Notes: generated by a model not told the origin, from the letters alone. A DNA stretch of 64,000 nucleotides from Clostridia bacterium (GCA_017502305.1 JAFVVG010000041.1:31327-95326); one strand, 5' to 3'. Counted from the first letter of the stretch, positions 39,133 to 50,250 are shown. Numbers and translations: made by a program.

Positions 39133-41031
39133 TTACAGTTCTTCGCACGCCTTCATCCAAAGAGCGGACTGGGCGTCACTGGGCATGAGCCAGTCGCCCC
39201 GGGGGCTGAGGCCCACCGTGCCCACCTTCACACCGTCAGGACAGCAGTTGCGCTTGAACTGCTGGGTGAAGAAGCGGCGGTAGAAATTCTTGAGCCACTT
39301 GAGGATGGTAGCGTCGTCGAAATCATCCTTGAAAGCCAGGCGGCACAGCTCATAGACCTTGGCGGGGCTGAAGCCATAGCGTACGGCGTAGTACAGGAAG
39401 AAATCGTGCAGGGCGTAGGGGCCCACCAGGTCCTCGGTCTGCTGGGCGATGTTGCCCTGCTCGTCCGGGGGCAGCAGCTCGGGACTGATGGGGGTGGAAA
39501 GGATGCGCTCCAGCACAGCCTTGCTGGGGGCGAATTCTTCCGTTTCGCTGGCGGTTTTCACCACCCAGCGCACCAGGGTCTTGGGTACGCCGCAGTTCAC
39601 GCCGTACATGCTCATGTGGTCAGCGTTGTAGGTGCACCAGCCCAGGGCGATCTCGCTCAGGTCACCGGTGCCCACCACAATGCCGCCAAAGCTGTTGCAC
39701 ACGTCCATCAGCACCTGCATGCGTTCCCGGGCCTGGGCGTTTTCGTAGGTCACGGAGTGGTCGTTCTCATCGTGGCCGATATCCTTGAAGTGCTGGCGCA
39801 CCGCCGCGTGGATGGGGATTTCCCGCTGGGTGATGCCCAGGGTGGTCATCAATTCCAGCGCGGACTGATACGTCCAGTCCGTGGTGCCGAAGCAGGGCAT
39901 GGTCACGCCCAGAATATTGGTGCGGGGCAGGCCCAGCAGATCAACGGCCTTCACCGCCACCAGGAGCGCCAGCGTAGAGTCCAGCCCGCCGGAGATGCCG
40001 ATCACCGCCTTGCCGCCGGTGATGGCCATGCGCCGGGCCAGGCCCTGGGCCTGCAGGTCGAAAATCTCCAGGCAGCGCTGGGTTCGGGCGGTCTTTTCAG
40101 CAGGAATAAAGGGCTGCTTGCTCACCCGCACATCCGGCTGAACGGCGTCTTCCAGCAGCAGCTTGCCCCAGATCAGCTCCTCGCTGACGGGCAGATTCAG
40201 CATGGCGGCACAGTCGCCAAAGGCAGGGCTGCGCAGGCGATCAGCCCGGATGCGATCCACATCAATATCAGCGGTGAAAAGGTAATCCTCCGCCAGGAAA
40301 CCGGCGTTCTCCTTCACCAGATCGCCGCACACTGCGCACAGGCTGTGGCCCGCATAGACCATATCGGCGGTGGATTCGCCGCAGCCGGCGCTGACATACA
40401 CATAGCCGCAATTGTTCCGGGCAGACTGTTCCAGCACCGCCTGTTTGCGGGCCGCGCGGCGGCCCACTACCTCGTGCATGGCAGAAAGGTTCACGATAAT
40501 CTCCGCCCCGGCCATGGCCAGCACGGTGCTGGGGGCCATGGGCGCAAAGAGGTCCTCGCCCAGCTCAATGCCGAAGGTCACGCCATCAGCGCTGGTAAAG
40601 GTGGTATAGCGGCTCAGCTGCCAGTCCTGTCCGGCGATGGTCACAAAGCCCTCGCCCGCGGCACGGAAGTGGCGCTTCTCGGGCACGAAGGTCTGGGGCA
40701 CCACGCCCTCGATGCCATCACCGGAAAGCACCACGGCGCAGTTGTACAGGCCTCCCCTGCCCTGCAGGGGCGCGCCCACCACGGCGGTAAGGCCCTCGGG
40801 GCAGCTTTCCACCAGAGTCATCAGGGCCTTGTGAACACTGTCCATCAACGGCTTCTGGAAGAAAAGATCGCCGCAGGTGGCGCCCGTCAGGCTCAGCTGG
40901 GGAAACACCACCAGCGTGGCCTGCTTTTCCTTGGCTTCCTTCAGCCTGGCGATGTGCTCCTGCACGTTCTTTTCCACATTGCCCAGGTGCAGTTTCGGCA
41001 CCGCCGCCGCAACACGAACCAGTCCATTCAT
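39133..41031 (-). CDS. nadE: Glutamine-dependent NAD+ synthetase
   Basis: It turns deamido-NAD+ into NAD+ using ammonia from glutamine. The 632-residue protein has an N-terminal nitrilase-like glutaminase domain (LVVFPQLSLTGATCGDLFFQ, and the likely Cys nucleophile in YVYVSAGCGESTADMVY). The C-terminal synthetase domain has the P-loop VIGISGGLDSTLALLV near residue 330. Length fits the long two-domain form. It is the last gene of the rph-yfcE-nadE unit. Confidence 0.95.
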   Translation of the reverse strand: MNGLVRVAAAVPKLHLGNVEKNVQEHIARLKEAKEKQATLVVFPQLSLTGATCGDLFFQKPLMDSVHKALMTLVESCPEGLTAVVGAPLQGRGGLYNCAVVLSGDGIEGVVPQTFVPEKRHFRAAGEGFVTIAGQDWQLSRYTTFTSADGVTFGIELGEDLFAPMAPSTVLAMAGAEIIVNLSAMHEVVGRRAARKQAVLEQSARNNCGYVYVSAGCGESTADMVYAGHSLCAVCGDLVKENAGFLAEDYLFTADIDVDRIRADRLRSPAFGDCAAMLNLPVSEELIWGKLLLEDAVQPDVRVSKQPFIPAEKTARTQRCLEIFDLQAQGLARRMAITGGKAVIGISGGLDSTLALLVAVKAVDLLGLPRTNILGVTMPCFGTTDWTYQSALELMTTLGITQREIPIHAAVRQHFKDIGHDENDHSVTYENAQARERMQVLMDVCNSFGGIVVGTGDLSEIALGWCTYNADHMSMYGVNCGVPKTLVRWVVKTASETEEFAPSKAVLERILSTPISPELLPPDEQGNIAQQTEDLVGPYALHDFFLYYAVRYGFSPAKVYELCRLAFKDDFDDATILKWLKNFYRRFFTQQFKRNCCPDGVKVGTVGLSPRGDWLMPSDAQSALWMKACEEL

Positions 41032-41044
41032 GCTTTATTCCTCC

Positions 41045-41527
41045 TTAAAAGGCAAGCAGCTTGAAACGGGGTTTGCCTTGATTGATCTCCAGCAGCGCCA
41101 TGCGGCCATCCGCGGCGCTGCCAGGATTGATGAGCAGCGTCTGCCGCTGCTCCCAGAAGGGACGGTGGGTGTGACCAAAGAGGGTGATTGTGCATCCCCG
41201 CTCCTTGGCGGCCTCGTCCAGATAAGAATATTCGCTCTTTACATGATACCGGTGGCCGTGGGTCAGGAACACCTTGGCGCCGCCCAGGTTCAGCACCATA
41301 GAGGTTTCCAGGCCGGGGACGCCCACGTCGCAGTTGCCGGCGACGCCGAACATGGCGGCATATTCATCCCTTTTCCGGATAAAATTCTCCAGGCGCATAA
41401 AATCGTAGGCGCCGTCGCCGCAGTGCAGGTAGCAATCCACGGGGCCGATATCCTTCCAGCATTGCTCCAGCATCCAGCGCACATCATCGTCGTGGCCGTG
41501 GGAATCGCTCATCACCAGGCAGCGCAT
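41045..41527 (-). CDS. yfcE: YfcE/MJ0936-type metallophosphoesterase
   Basis: These phosphodiesterases hydrolyse small phosphodiester compounds with Mn2+. The 160-residue protein has all metal motifs: MSDSHGHDDD, LHCGDGAYDF, GNCD, LTHGHRY and LFGHTHRP. Its ATG overlaps the TGA of the rph-rdgB gene (TGATG), the usual rph-rdgB-yfcE order in Clostridia. The natural substrate is unknown. Confidence 0.92.
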   Translation of the reverse strand: MRCLVMSDSHGHDDDVRWMLEQCWKDIGPVDCYLHCGDGAYDFMRLENFIRKRDEYAAMFGVAGNCDVGVPGLETSMVLNLGGAKVFLTHGHRYHVKSEYSYLDEAAKERGCTITLFGHTHRPFWEQRQTLLINPGSAADGRMALLEINQGKPRFKLLAF

Positions 41528-42843
41528 CAGTCGTTGAGCTCCTTCATGATCTCCAGCATCTTCTCACATGCCCGGGCACGGTGGCTGACCCGGTTCTTGT
41601 CCTCCTGGGAGATCTCCGCGAAGGTCTGGTTCAGCGGCTCGTAAAGGAACAGCGGGTCATAGCCGAAGCCGCCGTTGCCCCGCTCCTCCTCCAGCAGCAC
41701 GCCGGGGCAGGAGCCCTCGGCCACCAGAGCCTCCTTGCCGGGGATCTTCAGAGCAATGGCGCACTGGAAGGCGCAGCCGCGGGCGGTCTTGCCATTCATG
41801 CGGCGCAGGAGCAGCTTATTGTTGGCGTCATCGTCGCCATGCATGCCGGCATAGCGGGCGGAAAGTACACCGGGTTCGCCGTCCAGAGCGTCCACGGTCA
41901 GGCCGCTGTCGTCCGCCAGGGTGGGCAGGCCCGTGGCCTCGCACACGGCTTCCGCCTTGATGATAGCGTTCCCCGCGAAGGTGGAAGCATTCTCCTCAAT
42001 ATCGCCGTGGAAGCCGGCGGCGTTCATGGAAACCACAGTGTAGTAGTCGCCGAAGATGTGCTGCAGCTCGCGGATCTTATGCTCGTTGCCGCTGGCCACC
42101 ACCAGCGCGGGCTTGGGGGCGATGTGCCTGGCCCGCTCGCCCAGGGCCTCCCGCTGGGCCTGCATCAGCCGCTCGATGCCCTGCTTGCCATAGGCCATCA
42201 GGGTATTAAGCTCATCCGGGGTGAAGGCACGGCCCTCGCCGGTGCCCTGCAGCTCGATGAACTCGCCCTTTTCGTTCATCACAAAGTTCATGTCCACATC
42301 GGCGCCGCTGTCCTCCTGATAGCACAGGTCGCAGCAGGGCACGCCCTCCACCACGCCGCAGGAAACGGCGGCGATCTGGTGCACAATGGGGGAAACCAGC
42401 AGCTTGCCTTCCTTCACCAGCTTATCCACCGCGCAGGTCAGCGCCACCATGGCGCCGGTGATGGACGCGGTGCGGGTGCCGCCATCGGCCTCCAGCACAT
42501 CGCAATCCAGGGTGATGGTGCGCTCGCCCAGGGCCTTCATGTCCACGGCCTGGCGCAGGCTGCGGCCAATAAGCCGCTGGATCTCCACACTGCGGCCATC
42601 CTTCTTGATGCCGTCGCGCTTCTTGCGCTGGGTGGTGGAAGCAGGCAGCATGGCGTATTCCGCCGTGACCCAGCCTTGGCCCTTGCCCCGCAGGAAGGGG
42701 GGCACGCCCTCCTCCACCGAGGCGGTGCAGATCACCCTCGTATTGCCGGTGGCGATCAGGCAGGAGCCCGCCGCCGTGCGTACAAAATCAGTCTGAATCG
42801 TCACTTCCCGGGGATTGGCCGGGTTTCGTCCGTCAAAACGCAT
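41527..42843 (-). CDS. rph-rdgB: RNase PH fused to RdgB/HAM1 dITP/XTP pyrophosphatase
   Basis: Residues 1-240 are RNase PH, which trims tRNA 3' ends with phosphate ([56 protein letters not shown]). Residues 246-438 are RdgB, which removes ITP and XTP from the nucleotide pool ([56 protein letters not shown]). The frame is continuous over 438 residues. ATG 42843 with GGAGGTACATCCC upstream is the right start; the frame to 43032 is spurious. Confidence 0.94.
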   Translation of the reverse strand: MRFDGRNPANPREVTIQTDFVRTAAGSCLIATGNTRVICTASVEEGVPPFLRGKGQGWVTAEYAMLPASTTQRKKRDGIKKDGRSVEIQRLIGRSLRQAVDMKALGERTITLDCDVLEADGGTRTASITGAMVALTCAVDKLVKEGKLLVSPIVHQIAAVSCGVVEGVPCCDLCYQEDSGADVDMNFVMNEKGEFIELQGTGEGRAFTPDELNTLMAYGKQGIERLMQAQREALGERARHIAPKPALVVASGNEHKIRELQHIFGDYYTVVSMNAAGFHGDIEENASTFAGNAIIKAEAVCEATGLPTLADDSGLTVDALDGEPGVLSARYAGMHGDDDANNKLLLRRMNGKTARGCAFQCAIALKIPGKEALVAEGSCPGVLLEEERGNGGFGYDPLFLYEPLNQTFAEISQEDKNRVSHRARACEKMLEIMKELND

Positions 42844-43049
42844 GGGATGTACCTCCGTACAAATAACATTCTGTATATTTTTCTCTTTTCCCCCGGCGGT
42901 TTCCTGCTTGACTGCCGCCAAATCCTGCTCAAACGCCACCCCGTCCCCGCCCCAATTGACAGAAAAAAAGAAGGTTTTCCCCATTCTTCCGGCGAATTTC
43001 TTTTCTGTTATCATTCCCCAAGCGTTTTCCAAAAGAAAGGATTCTTCCC

Positions 43050-43622
43050 GTGAAAAAGCTGTTTGAAAAGTATTTTACCGACATCTGGAATGTTCCCAAT
43101 GTGCTGACCATGCTGCGCATGGCGCTGATCCCCGTGTTTGTGGCCCTGTTTGCCGCCGGCCGCGCCAAAGCTGCCCTGGTGGTGTTTATCATCGCCAGCC
43201 TGACGGATATGCTGGATGGCCAGATCGCCCGCAGGTATAACCTGATCACCAACTTCGGCAAGCTCATGGATCCCCTGGCCGATAAGCTTATGGTCTGCAC
43301 GGCGCTGATCTGCCAGGGCGTGGCAGGGGTGATCCCCTGGTGGGCCATCATCGTGGTCATGGGCAAGGAGCTGCTGATGGTGCTGGGCGGCGTGTTTATG
43401 CTGAAAAACGGCGTGGTGGTTTACAGCAATATGCTGGGCAAGGTGGCCATGTGTGCCTTTGTGGCGGCCCTGGTGCTGAGCTTCTTCCACGCGGAATTCG
43501 CCGCCCTGGGTTTCCAGCTGGATACCATCATACTTTATCTCGCCGTGGCGCTGACCATCCTGGCCTTCCTGGATTACGGCCGGGCCGCTATCAAAACGCT
43601 GAAGGAAAAGAAAGCCGCGTAA
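43050..43622 (+). CDS. pgsA: CDP-diacylglycerol-glycerol-3-phosphate phosphatidyltransferase
   Basis: PgsA makes phosphatidylglycerol phosphate in the membrane. The 190-residue protein starts [20 protein letters not shown] and has the CDP-alcohol transferase motif [20 protein letters not shown] followed by LAD, with six hydrophobic helices. The start is GTG 43050, 8 bases from AGAAAGGA. It is divergent from the rph-rdgB gene. Confidence 0.93.
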   Translation: MKKLFEKYFTDIWNVPNVLTMLRMALIPVFVALFAAGRAKAALVVFIIASLTDMLDGQIARRYNLITNFGKLMDPLADKLMVCTALICQGVAGVIPWWAIIVVMGKELLMVLGGVFMLKNGVVVYSNMLGKVAMCAFVAALVLSFFHAEFAALGFQLDTIILYLAVALTILAFLDYGRAAIKTLKEKKAA

Positions 43623-43891
43623 GAACGTATATGAAAAAGGAGACGGTGTGTAACCGTCTCCTTCAGACTATCGCAAAAGCTGACTGAACAAGGTCAACAT
43701 GTTCAGCCGTCCGCAGGACTGAAATCGTGTAAGCCGGCTTTGCCGGCTTCGCGGGTTGTTGATTTTGCTCGCAAAATCAATTCCTTTCAAATCCAGACGA
43801 CCTCTGGTTGGCTGGATTTGCATCCTCAAAAAAGTGGCTCTGCCACTTTGGGGAAACGCAGTGGAGACGGTGTGTAACCGTCTCCTTTTTT
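43623..43891 (+). repeat. Palindrome cluster between pgsA and glpK
   Basis: No gene lies here. The same 23-base hairpin (arms GGAGACGG and CCGTCTCC, loop TGTGTAA) occurs at 43640-43662 and 43863-43885. The first has a T-run on the minus strand and the second on the plus strand, so they can end glpK and pgsA transcripts respectively. Between them are stems AGCCGGCTTTGCCGGCT, ATTTTGCTCGCAAAAT, CAAATCCAG/CTGGATTTG and AAAGTGGCTCTGCCACTTT. The last, followed by GGGGAAACG, resembles the hairpin-array family. Confidence 0.72.
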
Positions 43892-43894
43892 GTG

Positions 43895-45385
<1,491 letters not shown>

Positions 45386-45408
45386 GGTGATTCCTCCTTT
45401 GTGATAAG

Positions 45409-45440
45409 CAAACGCCCGCCAGCCAATCAGCCAGCGGGCG
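45409..45440 (-). terminator. Hairpin after the beta-propeller protein gene
   Basis: On the minus strand CGCCCGC pairs with GCGGGCG with further TGGCT/GGCTG pairing inside, followed by TTTGC. It ends the 45474 gene or forms part of the glpK leader. Confidence 0.55.
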
Positions 45441-45473
45441 ACAGCGGGCCTGCGCCCTCTGGCTCGTTTGGGA

Positions 45474-48400
45474 TTATTCCAGGGTAATGCCGTAGATGAA
45501 GGAAGTTTTCTTGCCCGTGGTGCCGATGACCAGCGTGCTGCCATACACGGCGGGAGAGCCCTCGATGGTGCCCTCCACCTCCAGGGTATTGATGACTTCG
45601 CCCGTCAGGCCGTCCATCAGGTACAGCGTGCCGTTGCCGCTGGCCTGGATGATCCAGCCCTTGCCGGTCTCGCTGTATACCGCCACGGGGGAAGAATAGC
45701 TGTAGCTGTCCAGCTGCCGGGCCCAGACGATCTCGCCGGTGGCCTTGTCCAGGGCAATGGTAGCGCCGGCCATGGCAGCGGCTTCCTCGCCGAAGATGGC
45801 CTGAGCGCCGGCCTTGGACAGATTGGACAGGGTGAACACCACCATGTTGCTCAGCTCGTGCTGTCCAATCACAGGAGAGGCCATGGCGCCGGGAATCTTG
45901 TTGGTCTTGGTGTTCTTCTGGCTGCCGATGGCCAGGGCCCAGCTCTCCTCGCCGGTCATGGCGTTGAAGCGGCGGATGGTCACGTCACCCTTCTGGCGGT
46001 TCTGCAGGGTGTTGGCGGTATAAAGCCAGAGATTGTTCTCAGCGTCGAAGTCCAGGGCCAGGGCGGCCTGCACCTGATCGCCGGTCTCCACGGCCCAGAC
46101 GGTTTCCAGGCTGGAGGTATTCACGCAGCGCACCAGGCCGCTGAGATCGCCATAGAACATATACTTATCATAGGCGGCCACAGAGGCTTCCACCGCCACG
46201 GTCTTGTCCTGCTGGCCCTTCTTCTTGGACTTCATCACAATGGATTCCGGCTCAATCCTGATGGTACCTTCATTTAAATCGAACTCGGTGTTCAGCTTGG
46301 TGAGATACACCATGCCGTTGGTGCCGGCGGTGACCAGGGTATCGCTGACGGGGTCGATCAGGGCAGAGGTGTCAAAGGCGCCCACCGCATAATAGGGGCG
46401 GTTCATCTTGCCATCCAGGCCGTTGATCATGTGCACTTCCTTCTGGGTCAGAAGGTCGAAGAAGCGCAGTCCAATCTCGCCGGTGCCGCGGGCCATCTTG
46501 CGGGCATACTGGCCCACGGACATCACCGGGAAGCCCAGGGGATGAATGCTGGGCGTGCCCTTCATGGGATAGCCCACGTTGATGGCTTCGCGGGTGGGCT
46601 GGCCGTCCGCCAGGTCCAGGAAGTAGATGCGGCCGTCCATGCCCGCGACGATGACTTCCTTCAGGGCCTTGGTGGCGCGCTTTTCATCCACAATGTTGGA
46701 AGCCTCGCGGACCTCCTTGCTCCACTTGATGATCACAGGCTGGCCCGTCCAGCCGATGCCGTAATAGGTCTGGCTGGCGCCCTTGACGCTGCTGGCCTGG
46801 GCCGTCCACTTCAGGCTCATGGAGGAGATGTCCCCCACATTGCCGATGGCGGCATTCTGGCGGAACGCGTCGCCGCGGTAGGTCACCACGCCATAGGGCT
46901 GGGTGATATAGGAGCCGGCGGCAGGCATGGCCACCACGTCCTCCACCAGGCGGTCGTAATTCTCCACCTTGGAGGTGCCGTTATAAACCGTGGAATAGGC
47001 TACCAGCGAAGGATCTGCGGCTTCCACCGCCTGGGGAACAAAGGCAGGCGCCGCCGTGGGACCAACAGTAGGTTCCGCTGTGGGCTCTGCCGTAGGCGTG
47101 GCGGTAGGCTCCGCCGTGGGTTCAGGCGTGGGTTCCTCGGTAGGCGCCATGGTGGGCGTCGCGGTGACCACCATGGTGGGGGTTGCCGCGGGTTCCTCGG
47201 TGGGTTCGGCAGTAGGTTCCTCCGTAGGCTCTTCGGTGGGTACTTCCGTGGGAACCTCCGTGGGGACTTCCGTGGGCGCTTCCGTTAAAGCTGCAGGCTC
47301 CTCCGTGGGCACCGCGGTGGGTTCTTCCGTAGGCTCCTCGGTGGGTACTTCCGTGGGTTCTGCGGTTGCTTCAGGAGTGGCGGTAGGTTCCAGGGCCGCG
47401 AAGGCGCCCACGTCCGCCACCTGAGGGGCAGTGATCTCCAGCATCTGGGTCTTGTCGGTATCCAGCCAGTTTTCACCATCGCTGATCTGCACCTTGATCA
47501 TGCCGGTATAGGCATTCTCCAGGGCCATGTTCAGCATCCAGATCCGGAAATCCGCGTTGTCCATGGTTACTGCCGTGGAGGTGGGCATCACGTTGCCCGC
47601 TTCGTCCACCACGCGTACAGCGGTAACTTCCTTGGTGGTGGTCAGCGTGAGCATAACCTCCACCGGCGCGGTATCCTGGGTAGGCGCGGCGGCAAAGTCC
47701 ATGGCCCGCACATCCGGCACAACCACCTTTTCCTCACGTTCGCCCAGCAGGCCGTTCAGGGTGGTTACCACCTGGGTTTTGATCTGGCCCAGGGTGCTGT
47801 CGTCCTCAGGAATCAGCAGGAAGCCCAGAGCCACCAGCCCCAGCACCAGCAGAAGCAGCACCAGGGCCACCAGCAGGTGGCTGCCGCGCTTCTTCTTGGC
47901 CTTTTCCTTCTTGGCGCTCTGGCGGAATTCTTCCTTATAATCGTTGTTGAGCTCCTCAATGTTCACCGGGCGGCGCGCACGGGGCTGCTCCTCGTTATGC
48001 ACATGCAGGTGCTGCCCCTGGCCCAGGGGCTGGCGCTGACTGTAATCAGGAGCGCTGATGGGGCGGCGCACCGTATTGGCGCTGCCGGCGGCAGGCTGCT
48101 CCGGGCGGCGGGTCAGCACGGGATTGGCCGTGGGCACAGCGGAACGATCCGGCCGGCGGGTCAGGGATGAATTAGGCGTAGCAGCAGTCTGCTCAGGCCG
48201 GCGGGTCAGCACCGCGGGGCGCGGCACACCCTGGGAGGGCACTTCACCACGCTGCTGGGGCGCCTGCACGCTGAAGCGGGTAGTCTGCAGCCGGGTTGTC
48301 TGGCTTTCCTCCGCAGGCTGGCTCTCCTGGCTGTTATCGGCATTTGTGCGATAGCGCTCCGTCCGGCGGTGGCGGAAATTGGCCTGCACCGGAGGCGCAC

Positions 48401-48479
48401 CCTCCGTCACCTTGGGAATGACATTGGTTTTTTGCTCATTATCCAATTGCATATTCTGCTCATTCATCTGATCGTTCAA
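45474..48479 (-). CDS. Large membrane-anchored protein with Pro/Thr/Glu-rich linker and PQQ-like beta-propeller
   Basis: The 1001-residue protein has a cytoplasmic N-terminus of about 200 residues with repeated LTRRPEQ/LTRRPDR units. One transmembrane helix follows (about 198-221), then an Ig-like outside domain. Next is a linker of about 130 residues made of PTEEP/PTEVP/PTAEP repeats, and finally a beta-propeller-like domain with PQQ-type blades (GMDGRIYFLDLADGQPTREA, SGNGTLYLMDGLTGEVINTL). TTG 48479 is 8 bases from AAGGAG; ATG 48467 is the alternative. A cell-surface sensor or scaffold is possible; function unknown. Confidence 0.82.
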   Translation of the reverse strand: MNDQMNEQNMQLDNEQKTNVIPKVTEGAPPVQANFRHRRTERYRTNADNSQESQPAEESQTTRLQTTRFSVQAPQQRGEVPSQGVPRPAVLTRRPEQTAATPNSSLTRRPDRSAVPTANPVLTRRPEQPAAGSANTVRRPISAPDYSQRQPLGQGQHLHVHNEEQPRARRPVNIEELNNDYKEEFRQSAKKEKAKKKRGSHLLVALVLLLLVLGLVALGFLLIPEDDSTLGQIKTQVVTTLNGLLGEREEKVVVPDVRAMDFAAAPTQDTAPVEVMLTLTTTKEVTAVRVVDEAGNVMPTSTAVTMDNADFRIWMLNMALENAYTGMIKVQISDGENWLDTDKTQMLEITAPQVADVGAFAALEPTATPEATAEPTEVPTEEPTEEPTAVPTEEPAALTEAPTEVPTEVPTEVPTEEPTEEPTAEPTEEPAATPTMVVTATPTMAPTEEPTPEPTAEPTATPTAEPTAEPTVGPTAAPAFVPQAVEAADPSLVAYSTVYNGTSKVENYDRLVEDVVAMPAAGSYITQPYGVVTYRGDAFRQNAAIGNVGDISSMSLKWTAQASSVKGASQTYYGIGWTGQPVIIKWSKEVREASNIVDEKRATKALKEVIVAGMDGRIYFLDLADGQPTREAINVGYPMKGTPSIHPLGFPVMSVGQYARKMARGTGEIGLRFFDLLTQKEVHMINGLDGKMNRPYYAVGAFDTSALIDPVSDTLVTAGTNGMVYLTKLNTEFDLNEGTIRIEPESIVMKSKKKGQQDKTVAVEASVAAYDKYMFYGDLSGLVRCVNTSSLETVWAVETGDQVQAALALDFDAENNLWLYTANTLQNRQKGDVTIRRFNAMTGEESWALAIGSQKNTKTNKIPGAMASPVIGQHELSNMVVFTLSNLSKAGAQAIFGEEAAAMAGATIALDKATGEIVWARQLDSYSYSSPVAVYSETGKGWIIQASGNGTLYLMDGLTGEVINTLEVEGTIEGSPAVYGSTLVIGTTGKKTSFIYGITLE

Positions 48480-48589
48480 TGTTATTACTCCTTTTCGACA
48501 GAAGTTCACGGAGTATATTATACCGCAATTTACATTTCTCTACAAGTCCATTTCAGGCGGTGATGTAAAAATTCCGCCACAAATCCGTA

Positions 48590-48618
48590 AAAAAGCGGAG
48601 CCATATCGCTCCGCAAAA
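48590..48618 (-). terminator. Terminator of the small gene at 48621
   Basis: On the minus strand GCGGAGC pairs with GCTCCGC, followed by TTTTTTAC, just after the stop at 48621. Confidence 0.85.
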
Positions 48619-48620
48619 TG

Positions 48621-48812
48621 TCATATGGTTTTCGCATTCTCCGCCCGCAGGCATTGCAGCGTCACCCTGTCCACCGCTACGCTGAGGGCCTGCGTTTTTT
48701 CGGCGTCGCCCTCATCCCAGGCCGCCTCCAGCAGCCTCCTGAGCAGCTCGCAGCTCACATTTCCCGCGCAATTCACCAGCATTCCCCTCCTTGTCCGGTA
48801 TAGATCCATCAT
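48621..48812 (-). CDS. Small helical protein, function unknown
   Basis: The frame is open from 48971, but the region above about 48812 overlaps the promoter and start of the divergent gene. I take the internal ATG pair near 48812 as the start, giving 63 residues (MMDLYRTRRGMLVNCAGNVS and following). No clear ribosome site is seen, but a strong terminator follows. The pattern of two helices with LSVAVDRVTLQCL is faintly like Spo0E-type phosphatases; this is only a hint. Confidence 0.5.
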   Translation of the reverse strand: MMDLYRTRRGMLVNCAGNVSCELLRRLLEAAWDEGDAEKTQALSVAVDRVTLQCLRAENAKTI

Positions 48813-48873
48813 ACGCCGGAATTCATCCGATTTCAACAGCGAAGATTGTCTTGTTTTGTCGATGTACAGGGTC

Positions 48874-48902
48874 TTTGCATCCGGCGGGATATCTGTTATA
48901 AT
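48874..48902 (+). promoter_or_regulatory. Promoter of the DUF362 gene
   Basis: TATAAT (48897-48902) is perfect; TTTGCA (48874-48879), 17 bases upstream, is a partial -35. Confidence 0.7.
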
Positions 48903-48934
48903 GGGAGAATCTTCTTTCAGAAAGGATGGATGGC

Positions 48935-50101
48935 ATGAAGCATACCGTTGTGCTGATTCCCATCGATACATATGAGCAATCCCGTGTAGACGAGGCCGTC
49001 CGCCAGGGTGTTTCTCTGCTGGGCGGCATGGAACAGTTTATTTCCAAGGAGGAGAAGGTGCTCCTCAAACCCAACCTTCTGGCCCGGGCCCTGCCCCAGA
49101 AAGCCATCACCACACACCCCGCGGTGTTCTCCGCTGTGTGCCGGCTGCTGAAGGAAGACGGCTATCAGCATGTTTCCTATGGCGACAGCCCCGGCAGCCC
49201 CACCACTACCCCCGCCAAGGCAACTGATACCTGCGGCCTGGCCGCAGCCGCCGCAGCACACGGAATCCCCCTGGCGGATTTCGACGGCGGCTCCGTGGTA
49301 CATTTCCCTGAGGGGCATACCGCCAAGAGCTTCTATCTTTGCAACGCCGTGCAGCAGGCCGACGCCATGATCAACATCTGCAAAATGAAGACTCACGCCC
49401 TGGAACGCATCACCGGCGGCGTGAAAAACCTCTATGGCTGCATCACCGGTGTGAACAAGGCTACCGGCCATGCCCACTACCCCAACAGCGAGGTCTTCGC
49501 CGACATGCTGGCCGATTTGAACCTGTGCGTGAAGCCCCGGCTGCACATCATGGACGGCATTGTGGCCATGGAAGGCAACGGCCCTTCCTCCGGCACGCCG
49601 ATTGCCATGAACGTGCTGCTTTTCTCCGCCGATCCTGTTGCCCTGGACAGCGTTTTCGCCGGACTCATTCACCTTGACCCCGCCGCTGTGCCCACCTGCG
49701 TCAGCGGCGCGAAATACGGCGTTGGCACCATGGATTTTGCCGAAATTGAAATCATTACGCCTGAAGGCACTATTTCTATGGAAGAAGCCCGTGCGAAATA
49801 CGGCAACCCTGATTTCGATGTGTTCCGTGGCGTGATGAAAAAGGGCCTGTTGCCCAAGGTGATGCCCCTGCTGCCCTTCCTGCAGCACCGCCCCAAGGCG
49901 GACATGAAGAAATGCATTGCCTGCGGCGTGTGCGAGGAAAGCTGCCCCGTGCCGGAGAAGGCCGTTCATGCCGGCCACGGTCAGAAGGCAAAGTACGATT
50001 ACAAGAAATGCATCCGCTGCTACTGCTGCCAGGAGATGTGTCCCGCCAAGGCCATTGAGGTCTACCGCAGCCCGCTGAATAAGCTGCTGGGCGGGAAATA
50101 A
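48935..50101 (+). CDS. DUF362 protein with two 4Fe-4S clusters
   Basis: The 388-residue protein has a DUF362 domain (about residues 1-300, with LLKPNLLARALPQKAITTHP and INICKMKTHALERITGGVKN). It ends in two ferredoxin motifs, CIACGVCEESCPVP and CIRCYCCQEMCPAKAIEV, each with four Cys. Such proteins are common in anaerobes; the biochemical role is not established. ATG 48935 is best placed after AAAGG; an in-frame ATG at 48926 is too close. Confidence 0.9.
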   Translation: MKHTVVLIPIDTYEQSRVDEAVRQGVSLLGGMEQFISKEEKVLLKPNLLARALPQKAITTHPAVFSAVCRLLKEDGYQHVSYGDSPGSPTTTPAKATDTCGLAAAAAAHGIPLADFDGGSVVHFPEGHTAKSFYLCNAVQQADAMINICKMKTHALERITGGVKNLYGCITGVNKATGHAHYPNSEVFADMLADLNLCVKPRLHIMDGIVAMEGNGPSSGTPIAMNVLLFSADPVALDSVFAGLIHLDPAAVPTCVSGAKYGVGTMDFAEIEIITPEGTISMEEARAKYGNPDFDVFRGVMKKGLLPKVMPLLPFLQHRPKADMKKCIACGVCEESCPVPEKAVHAGHGQKAKYDYKKCIRCYCCQEMCPAKAIEVYRSPLNKLLGGK

Positions 50102-50104
50102 CAA

Positions 50105-50139
50105 ATGATCCGGAAAGCCAGTCTTTCCGGATCATTTTT
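50105..50139 (+). terminator. Terminator of the DUF362 gene
   Basis: ATGATCCGGAAAG pairs with CTTTCCGGATCAT (13 bases, loop CCAGT), followed by TTTTC. Confidence 0.93.
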
Positions 50140-50147
50140 CGCTATAT

Positions 50148-50210
50148 TTCGCCTCTGCGGAGGCGACCAAAGGTCTTTGCGATCGCCCTTTGGAAACCTT
50201 CGGCGCCATA
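50148..50210 (+). repeat. Short hairpin-array element, copy F
   Basis: CGCCTCTGCGGAGGCG and CAAAGGTCTTTGCGATCGCC followed by CTTTGGAAACC continue after the terminator. These resemble degenerate first units of the element family; the terminal module is absent. Confidence 0.5.
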
Positions 50211-50213
50211 CAA

Positions 50214-50250
50214 GCAAAAAAAGAGACTCCGGTGTATGCCAGAGTCTCTT
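50214..50250 (-). terminator. Terminator of the S10-spc operon after rpmJ
   Basis: AAGAGACTC (50221-50229) pairs with GAGTCTCTT (50242-50250); on the minus strand it is followed by TTTTTG. It ends the long ribosomal operon right after rpmJ. Confidence 0.9.

Noticed and set aside
47041..47400. Tandem repeat as a CRISPR array
   Set aside because: The repeats are in-frame PTEEP/PTEVP codons of the anchored propeller protein with no spacers.
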